DNA of 64,000 nt. It comes from a bacterium. GTDB taxonomy: Bacteria > Myxococcota_A > Bradymonadia > UBA7976 > UBA1532. The first letter of the stretch is position 1; each line of letters opens with the position of its first letter. The stretch lies in the NCBI GenBank assembly GCA_030427205.1, contig JAUHXC010000004.1, forward strand, positions 310,001-374,000, read 5' to 3'. Under the pieces are notes generated by a model that was not told the DNA's origin, did no database searches, and saw nothing but the letters and a program-made list of their open reading frames with translations. Of the stretch, positions 1 through 7,256 are shown in pieces. The translations under genes and the position numbers were made by a program.

Positions 1-823
<823 letters not shown>

Positions 824-1079
824 CGATCTCCGATCGGGTGGAGAGGACAGCGGGCATCTTGGATACGAATCGATTAGGGCGGTCCACGGGGGACGGGGCG
901 TACGCGGGGGTCGCGGCCGGCGTCGGCAGGGGGTGGACGGTGGCGCCGAGGGCGCCGGGCGGGCGGGGGAGATCCTGATCCGAAGACCACCCGCTCGAGG
1001 AGAGACAGGTGGGCGCGCACACGTTCTGATGAAGACGAGCGAGCATAAATACAGACCAGGATAAGAGATACAGATACGT

Positions 1080-1097
1080 GGCCCGAATATACGGGCC
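1080..1097. repeat. Perfect inverted repeat at a predicted transcription start
   Basis: GGCCCG-aatata-CGGGCC, a 6-bp perfect stem with a 6-nt AT centre. It lies where transcription from the candidate promoter at 1104-1132 would start. No T-run follows on either strand, so an operator is more likely than a terminator. Confidence 0.4.
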
Positions 1098-1103
1098 GTG
1101 TGA

Positions 1104-1132
1104 ACTATGCGCGTTTTGTTGTGAATAATCAA
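1104..1132 (-). promoter_or_regulatory. Candidate sigma-70 promoter
   Basis: On the minus strand: -35 TTGATT (1132-1127), a 17-nt spacer, and -10 CATAGT (1109-1104). It sits in the only AT-rich stretch upstream of the secreted MopE-motif gene. The resulting leader would be about 275 nt long. The match is moderate and found by eye. Confidence 0.35.
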
Positions 1133-1309
1133 GTCATGTTGGTTTTTTGAGTATCGCCATGTGGCCGCGGCTCGTTGCGGCCCGCGCCACGGCTGGCGAT
1201 CCGCGAGATCGCGCGACACGAAGCGGTACGGCGTCGGCGGATGCGGGGTCGGTGGGGCGTCGGCGGGGGTTCGTCGGCGGATGCGCGCGGGCGATCCACC
1301 GTTGCAGGC

Positions 1310-1921
1310 TCAGCGCTGACGATCGCGCAGCCGGCGCAGCCGATCGCGGGCGCGGCGGCGCTCTTCGGGGTTCATGTCCCGGAACCGGCCGAGGTTCTGG
1401 ATGAAGCGGCGTCGATCGTCGGGCGCCATCTCCACCAGCCGGCGGAAGAGCGCCCGCACCCGGGCCCGGCGGGTCGGCGACATGTCGCGGTAACGCTCGA
1501 AGTTGCGCCGCATGAGGGTGCGCTCGGAGGGCGGCAGCGAGCGAAACGCCTTCCACTGCCGGCGCAGGGTCTCCCGCTCGGCGGCCGGCAGCTGGCGGAA
1601 GCGCTGCCAGCGGGCGGTCAACTCTGCGCGGCGCTCCGGCGGCAGCTCGCGCAGGCGCTCGAGCCGGCGGCGCATCTCGGCCCGCTCCTCGGGGCTCATC
1701 GCCGCCCAGCGGGCGCGGTTGCGGGCCTTGCGGTCGTCCTCGGCGTCCTTCTCGCCGGCCGGCGCCTGCGCGGTGGGGGTCTGCGGCGCCTCTTGAGCAG
1801 CGGCTGGGGTGAGCGGCGCGGTCGCCGCGACGCAGAGCGCGCACAGGGCGGCAACTCGGGACAGGACGGCACTGCGAGACAGGACGGCACTGCGAGACAG
1901 GCCGGACAGTATGCGGTTCAC
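1310..1921 (-). CDS. DUF3106-like periplasmic Arg-rich repeat protein
   Basis: 203 residues, starting at a GTG that overlaps the stop of the upstream anti-sigma-like gene (GTGA, 1921-1918). The N-terminus is a signal peptide (hydrophobic core, ending near PAAAQ at about 43) that contains a duplicated RSAVLSRSAVLSR, caused by an 18-bp direct repeat in the DNA. The rest, about residues 65-200, consists of near-regular helical repeats of about 24-28 residues of the form 'RWxxMSPEERxxMRRRLExLRxLPP'. This is the pattern of DUF3106 proteins, whose function is unknown. It is the last gene of the operon at 3337-1310. Genes of this kind often follow ECF sigma/anti-sigma pairs, so I infer a periplasmic partner in the same stress circuit. 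Confidence 0.8.
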   Translation of the reverse strand: MNRILSGLSRSAVLSRSAVLSRVAALCALCVAATAPLTPAAAQEAPQTPTAQAPAGEKDAEDDRKARNRARWAAMSPEERAEMRRRLERLRELPPERRAELTARWQRFRQLPAAERETLRRQWKAFRSLPPSERTLMRRNFERYRDMSPTRRARVRALFRRLVEMAPDDRRRFIQNLGRFRDMNPEERRRARDRLRRLRDRQR

Positions 1922-2556
1922 GGGCGGGCCTCCTCGTCGTCCAGCGTGTGCAGCATCGCCACGAGTTCGAAGGTCTCCTCGTCGGCGATGCCGTCGAGCA
2001 CCTCCAGCTCGTCGTACACCTCGAGCAGCTCGAGGTGCCCGAGCAGCTCCAGGTCGTTTTCGGGCGGCTCGGTCGGCGGGCGGCTGAGCACCCAGGCGAC
2101 GAGCATGGCCGCGGCGGCCAGCAACGGCAGCACCGCCGGGCGGCGCACGAAGCGCAGGATCCGCGCGCCGGTCGACGGTCGGGCCGGCGCCTCGGCGCGC
2201 AGCGCGTCGGTCACCCGGCGATCGAAGTCGGGGCCGGGCGCGGGTCGATCGGCGCCGACGACGGGATCGAGCAGCGCGTCGAGCGCGCCGTCGGCATCGG
2301 GCCGGGAATCGACCTCGGCGAGCCGCTCGAAGAACCGGGCGTCGAAGTCGGGTCCCGGCTCGGGTCGATCGGCGCCGACGACGGGATCGAGCAGCGCGTC
2401 GAGCGCGCCGCCATCGTCGGCAGAGCCGGCCGCGTCGACCGCCGCGAGCCGTTCGAAGAAGCGGGCGTCGAAGTCCGGCCCCGGCTCGGGTCGGTCGCGC
2501 TCGAGCAGGCGGTCGAGCCCTTCGGCGTCGGTCGATTTCGGGTTGCGGTCGGTCAT
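1918..2556 (-). CDS. Anti-sigma-like membrane protein with triplicated motif
   Basis: 212 residues. Its ATG overlaps the stop of the sigma factor gene (ATGA, 2556-2553). Residues 1-120 carry three copies of a 'DRPEPGPDFDARFFERL' block (about residues 21, 64 and 104), separated by near-identical 'GALDALLDPVVGA' linkers. An Arg-rich patch precedes one membrane helix at about 140-158, giving an N-in topology. The C-terminal 50 residues are acidic and Leu-rich ('LELLGHLELLEVYDELEVL'). This resembles the acidic end of the 62-residue protein two genes upstream. Position directly after an ECF sigma gene, together with one TM helix, suggests an anti-sigma factor. It lacks a recognisable zinc (HxxxCxxC) domain, so the assignment rests on context. 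Confidence 0.65.
   Translation of the reverse strand: MTDRNPKSTDAEGLDRLLERDRPEPGPDFDARFFERLAAVDAAGSADDGGALDALLDPVVGADRPEPGPDFDARFFERLAEVDSRPDADGALDALLDPVVGADRPAPGPDFDRRVTDALRAEAPARPSTGARILRFVRRPAVLPLLAAAAMLVAWVLSRPPTEPPENDLELLGHLELLEVYDELEVLDGIADEETFELVAMLHTLDDEEARP
2241..2410. repeat. 50-bp direct repeat, period 120 bp, inside the anti-sigma-like gene
   Basis: Positions 2241-2290 and 2361-2410 are identical and lie in phase (120 bp = 40 codons). They encode the duplicated DRP/GALDALLDPVV blocks. Identity at the DNA level indicates a recent in-frame duplication. Confidence 0.85.
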
Positions 2557-3152
2557 CCGGTCACCCCCAGGGGCGCGTCGTCGACGAAGGGCGAGAGCTC
2601 GCGCATCAGCGTCTTGCGCGCCCGGTTGAGCAGGGATTTGACCGCCGAGACGGTGGTCTCGAGGGTCTCGGCGATCTCGGTCAGCGGCATGCCCTGCTCC
2701 TTCTGCAGCAGCAGCGCGGCCCGCTGGGTCTCGGGCAGGCCGGCCACCGCGGCGCGCACCGCCTGCTGGATGCGATCGGCGTGCAGCAGCGCGTCGGCCG
2801 AGGGCCGCAGACCGTCGCGGGGCTCGCGCTTGAGCGCGTCGACCGACCCGCCGCGGTGGCGGTGCTCGGCCCGGCGCACCTCGTTGAGGCAGTGGTTGGT
2901 CGCCACCCGGAAGATGTACGCCCGAAACGACTCGCGGGGCACATAGCGGGCGCGGGCGCGGTAGATCTTGAGGAAGATGTCCTGCGCCAGCTCCTCCCCA
3001 CGATCCTGCTGCCCGCAGAAGCGCACCGCGAAGCGCACCATCGGCCGCCGCCAGCGGCGGAACAGCTCGGCGAAGGCCTCCGGGTCGCCGTCGCGCGCGG
3101 CGCACATCAGGCGCGCGTCGTCGTCGGGCGGGTCGGTCGCGGCGTGGGTCAT
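2553..3152 (-). CDS. ECF RNA polymerase sigma factor
   Basis: 199 residues, from an ATG overlapping the stop of the upstream small gene (ATGA, 3152-3149). Region 2 is clear at about 25-95 ('AFAELFRRW', 'AQDIFLKIYRARARY', 'FRAYIFRVATNHCLNEVRR'). Region 4 with its helix-turn-helix is at about 140-190 ('LPETQRAALLLQKEQGMPLTEIAETLETT', 'VKSLLNRARKTL'). This is the normal length and arrangement of a group IV (ECF) sigma factor, which directs RNA polymerase to a small regulon. It is co-translated with a small acidic protein before it and an anti-sigma-like membrane protein after it. Confidence 0.92.
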   Translation of the reverse strand: MTHAATDPPDDDARLMCAARDGDPEAFAELFRRWRRPMVRFAVRFCGQQDRGEELAQDIFLKIYRARARYVPRESFRAYIFRVATNHCLNEVRRAEHRHRGGSVDALKREPRDGLRPSADALLHADRIQQAVRAAVAGLPETQRAALLLQKEQGMPLTEIAETLETTVSAVKSLLNRARKTLMRELSPFVDDAPLGVTG

Positions 3153-3337
3153 CGGTCTTCGTCCATCAACAGGTCGAGGTCTTCGAGCAGGTCGAGGTCT
3201 TCGAGCAGGTGCAGCTGCTCGATGAGGGCCTCGTCGTCGTCGGGTGCGGGCGGCGGGCGCGCGTCGGGGCTCAGCCCGGCGTCGGGCCCGGCGAGCACCA
3301 GCCACAGCAGCCACGACACCGCGTCCCACGGGCTCAT
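3149..3337 (-). CDS. Small acidic exported or membrane-anchored protein
   Basis: 62 residues with a strong AGGAG 5 nt before the ATG. The first 20 residues are a hydrophobic segment (WDAVSWLLWLVLAG) that could be a signal anchor. The rest is acidic, with a twice repeated LEDLDL block produced by an 18-bp DNA duplication. Its stop overlaps the sigma factor start, so the two are translationally coupled. The Leu/Asp/Glu tail resembles the C-terminus of the anti-sigma-like protein in the same operon, which suggests that the two interact or have a common origin. I do not recognise a family. Confidence 0.65.
   Translation of the reverse strand: MSPWDAVSWLLWLVLAGPDAGLSPDARPPPAPDDDEALIEQLHLLEDLDLLEDLDLLMDEDR
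3170..3205. repeat. 18-bp tandem duplication
   Basis: Two identical 18-bp units (3170-3187 and 3188-3205), in phase with the 62-residue gene and encoding the repeated LEDLDL block. Confidence 0.85.
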
Positions 3338-3360
3338 CTCGACTCCTCGATACCCGACGA

Positions 3361-3385
3361 CAACCGGCGAGCAGCCGCCGGGTTG
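3361..3385. repeat. Hairpin between an outer-membrane gene and the sigma operon
   Basis: CAACCGGCG and CGCCGGGTTG pair over nine base pairs with one bulged base and a 6-nt loop. It lies 24 nt upstream of the 62-residue gene and 41 nt after the stop of the preceding minus-strand gene. No T-run follows on the minus strand, so it may be a weak terminator or attenuator. Confidence 0.35.
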
Positions 3386-3425
3386 CGCCGATGGTCCGAT
3401 TTTTGTCGTCGATCGCGCGGCGGCA

Positions 3426-4901
3426 TCACGGCAGCACCGCTTCGACCGACAGCGCGAGCCGGTACCAGGGGCCGCCGCCCGGGAAGAACCCGCCCGGCCA
3501 GAGCCACGCCCCGCGGCCCCGCACCACCAGCGCCTCGAGCGGCTGCCAGCGCAGGTCGGCGTCGAACTCCCAGCCGTAGAAGCGGGTCTCGGCCGCGGTC
3601 CACAGCGGCGCGGCGAGCAGGTCGAGCTCGAGCGCAGGGTGGGGCAGGACCAGCAGCGTCGGCCCGCCGCCGAGCGCGCCGCGGCCCTCGAAGCCGTAGG
3701 CCACCGCCGGCCGCTCGCCCAGCTCGGCGCCCAGCCCGCCGTCGAACATCAGGCTCGGTCGGCCCAGCAGCGGCGCGGGGGCGATGAGCGCTTCGAAGCG
3801 TTTGATGCCCGAGAGTCCATCGCCCCGCGGCTGCCCCGACACGCCCAGGGCGAAGGCGCCCGTATAGAGCCACTCGGTGAGTCGGGCCCGCCAGCGCACG
3901 TCGAAGCCGCCCCCGAGCAGATCGAAGCGTCGCGGCGGCACCAGCTGCTCGGCGAACGCGGCCAGTCGCGGGCAGGCCGGGTCGATATCGGGGCCCAGCT
4001 GCCCGGCTCCGCCGCCGAGCACGGCGGTGGCCCGCAGAGTATGGCCATCGAGCAGCGCCTCGGCTTCGATACCGAGCCAGCTCGGGCTGATCTCGGCGGT
4101 GAGGCCGATGCAGTCGCGCAGCTGCTCGATGACCTGCTCGCTGTCGGTCACCTGCGCGTCGTCGAGCCCCGGCAGCTCGAGCGTGCCGTCGAGCCAGGCG
4201 TCGACCACGCGCGCGGCGGTGCGCCTGAGGGCCGCGCGCACCGGGGGCTCGACGAGCCGCCGACCGCGCTCGCCGTCGAAGCGGGTGGTGGCGGCGAAGA
4301 GGCTCAGCCGCACGAAGAGGTCGGGTCGCCACTCGATCGCGCCGCGCACGATGGGCCAGCCGCGGGGCACTGCGCGCCGGCCGGGCCACCACAGGCCCAT
4401 GCGCAAGGCGAACGGGCCGTCGTCGAACGCCGCGTCGGCGCCCAGCGCGACCGTATCGGCCAGCAGCCCGCCGCCGATGACCAGCCGCTGCTTGCCGATC
4501 ACGACCGACCAGCTCTGCCCGTCGTCGGCGAAGAGCTCGACGCCCAGCGAGCGGATGAGCCAGGTCTCGCGCGCCTCGTCGACGAAGCCCACGGCCGCCG
4601 GCTCGGTCAACGGGTCGACGGGCAGGAGCCCCGTATCGAGGCCCGCGAAGACGAGCACCCCCGGCGTCGGCTCCCACTCGCCGCCCAGGCCGACGAGTCC
4701 GCCGACGCGATGGGCGTCGAGGCGCAGCTCGAGCGGCTCGTCGGTCAGGTCCGCGGGTTCGCTGGCCGGCCGATCGGCCTCCCAGTCGGCGAGCAGCACG
4801 CCCCAGGTCTGCCAGACGATCTCCGCGCAGGCGACCGCCGGCCAGAGCCCCCACAGCAGGCCGATCAGGGCGCACGTACGGCGGTGGAGCGGGGTCGCCA
4901 T
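3426..4901 (-). CDS. Probable outer-membrane beta-barrel protein
   Basis: 491 residues with a signal peptide (basic RRT, then a hydrophobic core ending VACAE, about residues 1-26). The mature part has alternating polar/hydrophobic stretches, many aromatic residues at strand ends and Gly-rich turns, as expected for a beta barrel. Examples are 'LRWQPLEALVVRGRGAWLW' and a final 'WYRLALSVEAVLP' strand. No catalytic motif or named family is recognised. It lies upstream of the ECF operon on the same strand with an 88-nt gap, so some read-through is possible. The function is unknown; a porin-like or envelope role is inferred only from its shape. Confidence 0.6.
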   Translation of the reverse strand: MATPLHRRTCALIGLLWGLWPAVACAEIVWQTWGVLLADWEADRPASEPADLTDEPLELRLDAHRVGGLVGLGGEWEPTPGVLVFAGLDTGLLPVDPLTEPAAVGFVDEARETWLIRSLGVELFADDGQSWSVVIGKQRLVIGGGLLADTVALGADAAFDDGPFALRMGLWWPGRRAVPRGWPIVRGAIEWRPDLFVRLSLFAATTRFDGERGRRLVEPPVRAALRRTAARVVDAWLDGTLELPGLDDAQVTDSEQVIEQLRDCIGLTAEISPSWLGIEAEALLDGHTLRATAVLGGGAGQLGPDIDPACPRLAAFAEQLVPPRRFDLLGGGFDVRWRARLTEWLYTGAFALGVSGQPRGDGLSGIKRFEALIAPAPLLGRPSLMFDGGLGAELGERPAVAYGFEGRGALGGGPTLLVLPHPALELDLLAAPLWTAAETRFYGWEFDADLRWQPLEALVVRGRGAWLWPGGFFPGGGPWYRLALSVEAVLP

Positions 4902-5031
4902 GCTTCGCTTCTACCGGCCCCCGACCGGGAAAACCATCACCCGCGCGACCGGGCCACCGGCTGCCGAATCGTTACCGCGCCCCGGCTCTGCGCCGGCGGC
5001 CCATCCAGCACGACCAAGGAGACCGACCGAC

Positions 5032-5616
5032 ATGGCTTTCAAGCTGCCCGACCTGCCCTACAGCCGTGATGCCCTCCAGCCGCACATCTCGGAGAACACC
5101 CTCAACTACCACTACGGCAAGCATCACCAGGGCTACGTCAACAAGCTCAACGCCGCGGTCGAGGCCGACGCCAGCCTGGCCGGCAAGAGCCTCGAAGACC
5201 TGATCAAGACCCAGAAGGGCGGCGTCTTCAACAACGCGGCCCAGGTGTGGAACCACACCTTCTACTGGAACAGCATGAGCCCCAACGGCGGCGGCGAGCC
5301 CACCGGCGCGCTCGGCGACGCGATCAAGGCCAGCTTCGGCGACTACGCCAGCTTCAAGGCCGCCTTCGCCAAGGCCGCCGGCGGCCAGTTCGGCTCGGGC
5401 TGGGCCTGGCTGACCAAGGACGCCGACGGCACGCTGCACATCGAGGCGACGAGCAACGCCGGCAACCCGATGACCGAGGGCCGCACGCCGATCCTCACCT
5501 GCGACGTGTGGGAGCACGCCTACTACCTCGACTACCAGAACGCCCGCGGCGGCTACGTCGACGCGTTCTGGAACCTGGTGAACTGGGAGTTCGCCGGCAA
5601 GAACTTCGCCGGCTGA
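5032..5616 (+). CDS. sodB: Iron superoxide dismutase
   Basis: 194 residues, matching the usual length of bacterial Fe-SODs. AAGGAG lies 10 nt before the ATG. The enzyme disproportionates superoxide to hydrogen peroxide and oxygen in the cytoplasm. The four metal ligands are visible: H27 (in NYHYGKHHQGY), H75 (VWNHTFYW), D158 and H162 (DVWEHAYYLDYQN). Gln71, just before VWNHTFYW, is the outer-sphere glutamine typical of the iron type. The gene stands alone on the plus strand and converges with a ChrR-like cupin gene. Confidence 0.96.
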   Translation: MAFKLPDLPYSRDALQPHISENTLNYHYGKHHQGYVNKLNAAVEADASLAGKSLEDLIKTQKGGVFNNAAQVWNHTFYWNSMSPNGGGEPTGALGDAIKASFGDYASFKAAFAKAAGGQFGSGWAWLTKDADGTLHIEATSNAGNPMTEGRTPILTCDVWEHAYYLDYQNARGGYVDAFWNLVNWEFAGKNFAG

Positions 5617-5649
5617 TCGGCCCTGGCCCGCCGGCCCGCCTCGTCCGGC

Positions 5650-6327
5650 TCAGCGGTCGGCGAGGTGGCCCTTCTTGACGTAGAAGACGCAGCCCCCGGC
5701 GCTCTGTGGCGCGTGGCGGCTGCCCGGCGGGAGGCGGATCCACGAGCCCGGCCGGTACGCCCCGTGCTCGTCGGTGAACGCGCCCTCGAGCACGAAGATC
5801 TCCTCGCCGCCCGGCATCTCGACGGGCGGCAGCTTCACCCCCGCCCCCAAGCGCACCAGCCGTACGGCTTCGCCGTGCTCGGGCGAGTCGTAGAGCGACT
5901 TGATCTCGACGCCGGCGAAGCGCGGGTGCGGCGACCACTTCATCGCGGCCGAGTCCACGGTGATCGTCTGCCGCCCGCTGCCCACATACTGCCGCAGCTT
6001 CACGAAGAGCGTGCAGCCAGGCCCCGAGCGCGGCGCGTGTTCGAAGCCCTCGGCGGCCAGCAGGTAGCTGCCCGCCGGATGGGCGCCGCGGTGATCTTCG
6101 AAGACGCCGCTGATCACGAAGATCTCCTCGCCGTCGGGGTGCGGGTGGGCGTGGAAGCGGCTGCCGGGGTCGTAGCGCACGACCGAGGTGACCCGGCCGG
6201 CTTCGACCGGTCCGCTGCGCTCGAGCCGCTTGCGCCAGACCGTCGGGCTGGGGCTCGGCGCCCAGGGCATCGTATCGGTGTGCACGATCTCGAGGCGGGA
6301 GACATCTGCGCGCAGGGCGTCGGCCAT
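5650..6327 (-). CDS. Double-cupin ChrR-like protein
   Basis: 225 residues. The ATG at 6327 is chosen because GGAG lies 5 nt upstream and the cupin fold begins soon after. There are two ChrR-type cupin repeats. The first (about residues 40-110) keeps metal-binding-like residues ('HAHPHPDGEEIF', later 'EHAP'). The second (about 150-225) has 'EMPGGEEIFVLEG' and 'RHAP' but has lost the first histidine pair. ChrR in other bacteria is an anti-sigma factor with an N-terminal zinc domain followed by one such cupin. Here no anti-sigma domain and no adjacent sigma gene are present, so it is probably a stand-alone cupin enzyme or sensor. It converges with sodB, which fits an oxidative stress setting but does not prove it. 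Confidence 0.78.
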   Translation of the reverse strand: MADALRADVSRLEIVHTDTMPWAPSPSPTVWRKRLERSGPVEAGRVTSVVRYDPGSRFHAHPHPDGEEIFVISGVFEDHRGAHPAGSYLLAAEGFEHAPRSGPGCTLFVKLRQYVGSGRQTITVDSAAMKWSPHPRFAGVEIKSLYDSPEHGEAVRLVRLGAGVKLPPVEMPGGEEIFVLEGAFTDEHGAYRPGSWIRLPPGSRHAPQSAGGCVFYVKKGHLADR

Positions 6328-6644
6328 GGTCACTCCGGCAGCAGGGGGTGGCGGGCGCGTATGACAGCGATGTCGCGGCCGGTGGGCCGGTTTCGGCGAG
6401 GCCCGCGGGATGACGCCCGCGTCATGGTGGATGCGCAGAGTTGGAGGGCATCTCCCCCGGCGGACAGGCCGGCGATGGCTGGCGTATGGCGGGCAGATCG
6501 GTCGGAGAGCCCGCTTCGACGGGGCCCGACGGCCGGCGGAGGCCTGCTGCCGGGCCGATCGTGTAAGCGGCGAAAAGTAGACGAACGAGTCGGGCACGGA
6601 TCATGCTGTGACTGGTCGGTGCATCGCACCTCAGGGAGGTCACC
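6328..6644. other. Divergent intergenic region of 317 nt
   Basis: It separates the minus-strand cupin gene from a plus-strand secreted-protein gene and must hold both promoters. The only clear element is the inverted repeat at 6410-6425. I see no gene. Confidence 0.45.
6410..6425. promoter_or_regulatory. 16-bp inverted repeat, candidate operator
   Basis: ATGACGC-cc-GCGTCAT, perfect 7-bp arms around 2 nt. It lies 83 nt upstream of the cupin gene within the divergent region. The shape suits a dimeric repressor or activator; no adjacent regulator gene identifies which. Confidence 0.4.
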
Positions 6645-7133
6645 ATGAGCCCGCTGCCCCGCATCTGCTCGCTCGCGCTGCTTGTCGCCCTGCCCACCAT
6701 GGCCATCGCCGGCCCCGGCGCCTACACCCTCGACGACCTCGACGCCGATCTGCCGCGCTGCGTCGAGATCACCGAGCAGGAAGAAGCGGCGCTGCTCTTC
6801 GCCAACCACTGCGACCAGACGTTCACCGTCACCCCCATCGCCGAAGCCTGCGCCGGGTGCGACCCCGCGATCGTGCTCGCGCCGGGCGAGGTGGGCTGGT
6901 ACGGCCTGGCGCCCGGCGCCGAGGCGGACTTCGCCGCCACCGGCACCCGCACCGCGACCTGGCATCAGGACAGCGGCCGCAGCGGCACCATCAGCGCCAA
7001 GGTCGGCCTCGCCGCGGCCGAGCTGGCCACCGGCGGGTGCGCGATCCACCCCGCCGCGCCGGCCGGCGGCGCGTTCATCGGCTTCGGCTTCCTCTTCGGC
7101 TCGCTGCTGCGCCTGCGCCGCCGCCGCGCCTGA
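6645..7133 (+). CDS. Secreted protein with C-terminal anchor
   Basis: 162 residues preceded by a good SD (GGGAGG, 6 nt spacing). It has an N-terminal signal peptide (LALLVALPTMAIAG) and a C-terminal hydrophobic stretch (AFIGFGFLFGSLL) followed by RLRRRRA. This resembles the sorting tails of myxobacterial exported proteins (MYXO-CTERM-like), though the classic Cys-containing motif is not evident. The mature domain has five Cys, including 'EACAGCD', and an Ala/Gly-rich end. Family unknown; probably anchored to the envelope. Confidence 0.7.
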   Translation: MSPLPRICSLALLVALPTMAIAGPGAYTLDDLDADLPRCVEITEQEEAALLFANHCDQTFTVTPIAEACAGCDPAIVLAPGEVGWYGLAPGAEADFAATGTRTATWHQDSGRSGTISAKVGLAAAELATGGCAIHPAAPAGGAFIGFGFLFGSLLRLRRRRA

Positions 7134-7256
7134 GCCCCGGGCGCGCGTCTCGCCCGAGACGTGCCCGCGACGCCTGCTGTCTCAGAGGCGTCCTCTCCGA
7201 TCGGCAACAAGTCGACACCGTTGCCTCGCGCGGCCTGCTGGGCCAGTCTCGGAGTC

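Larger units (their letters stand above)
824..1309. other. Intergenic region of 486 nt
   Basis: It separates the end of the DUF3106-like gene from the start of the secreted MopE-motif gene, both on the minus strand. It holds an AT-richer stretch (about 1040-1150) with a candidate minus-strand promoter and a perfect inverted repeat. The 1150-1309 part is GC-rich, with short imperfect repeats of TCGGCGGATGCG. I see no gene in it. Confidence 0.5.

Noticed and set aside
7161..7256. Longer N-terminus for the SIR2-STAND protein
   Set aside because: The GTG at 7161 has no SD, and the extra 32 residues are low-complexity. The SIR2 core fits a start at 7257.
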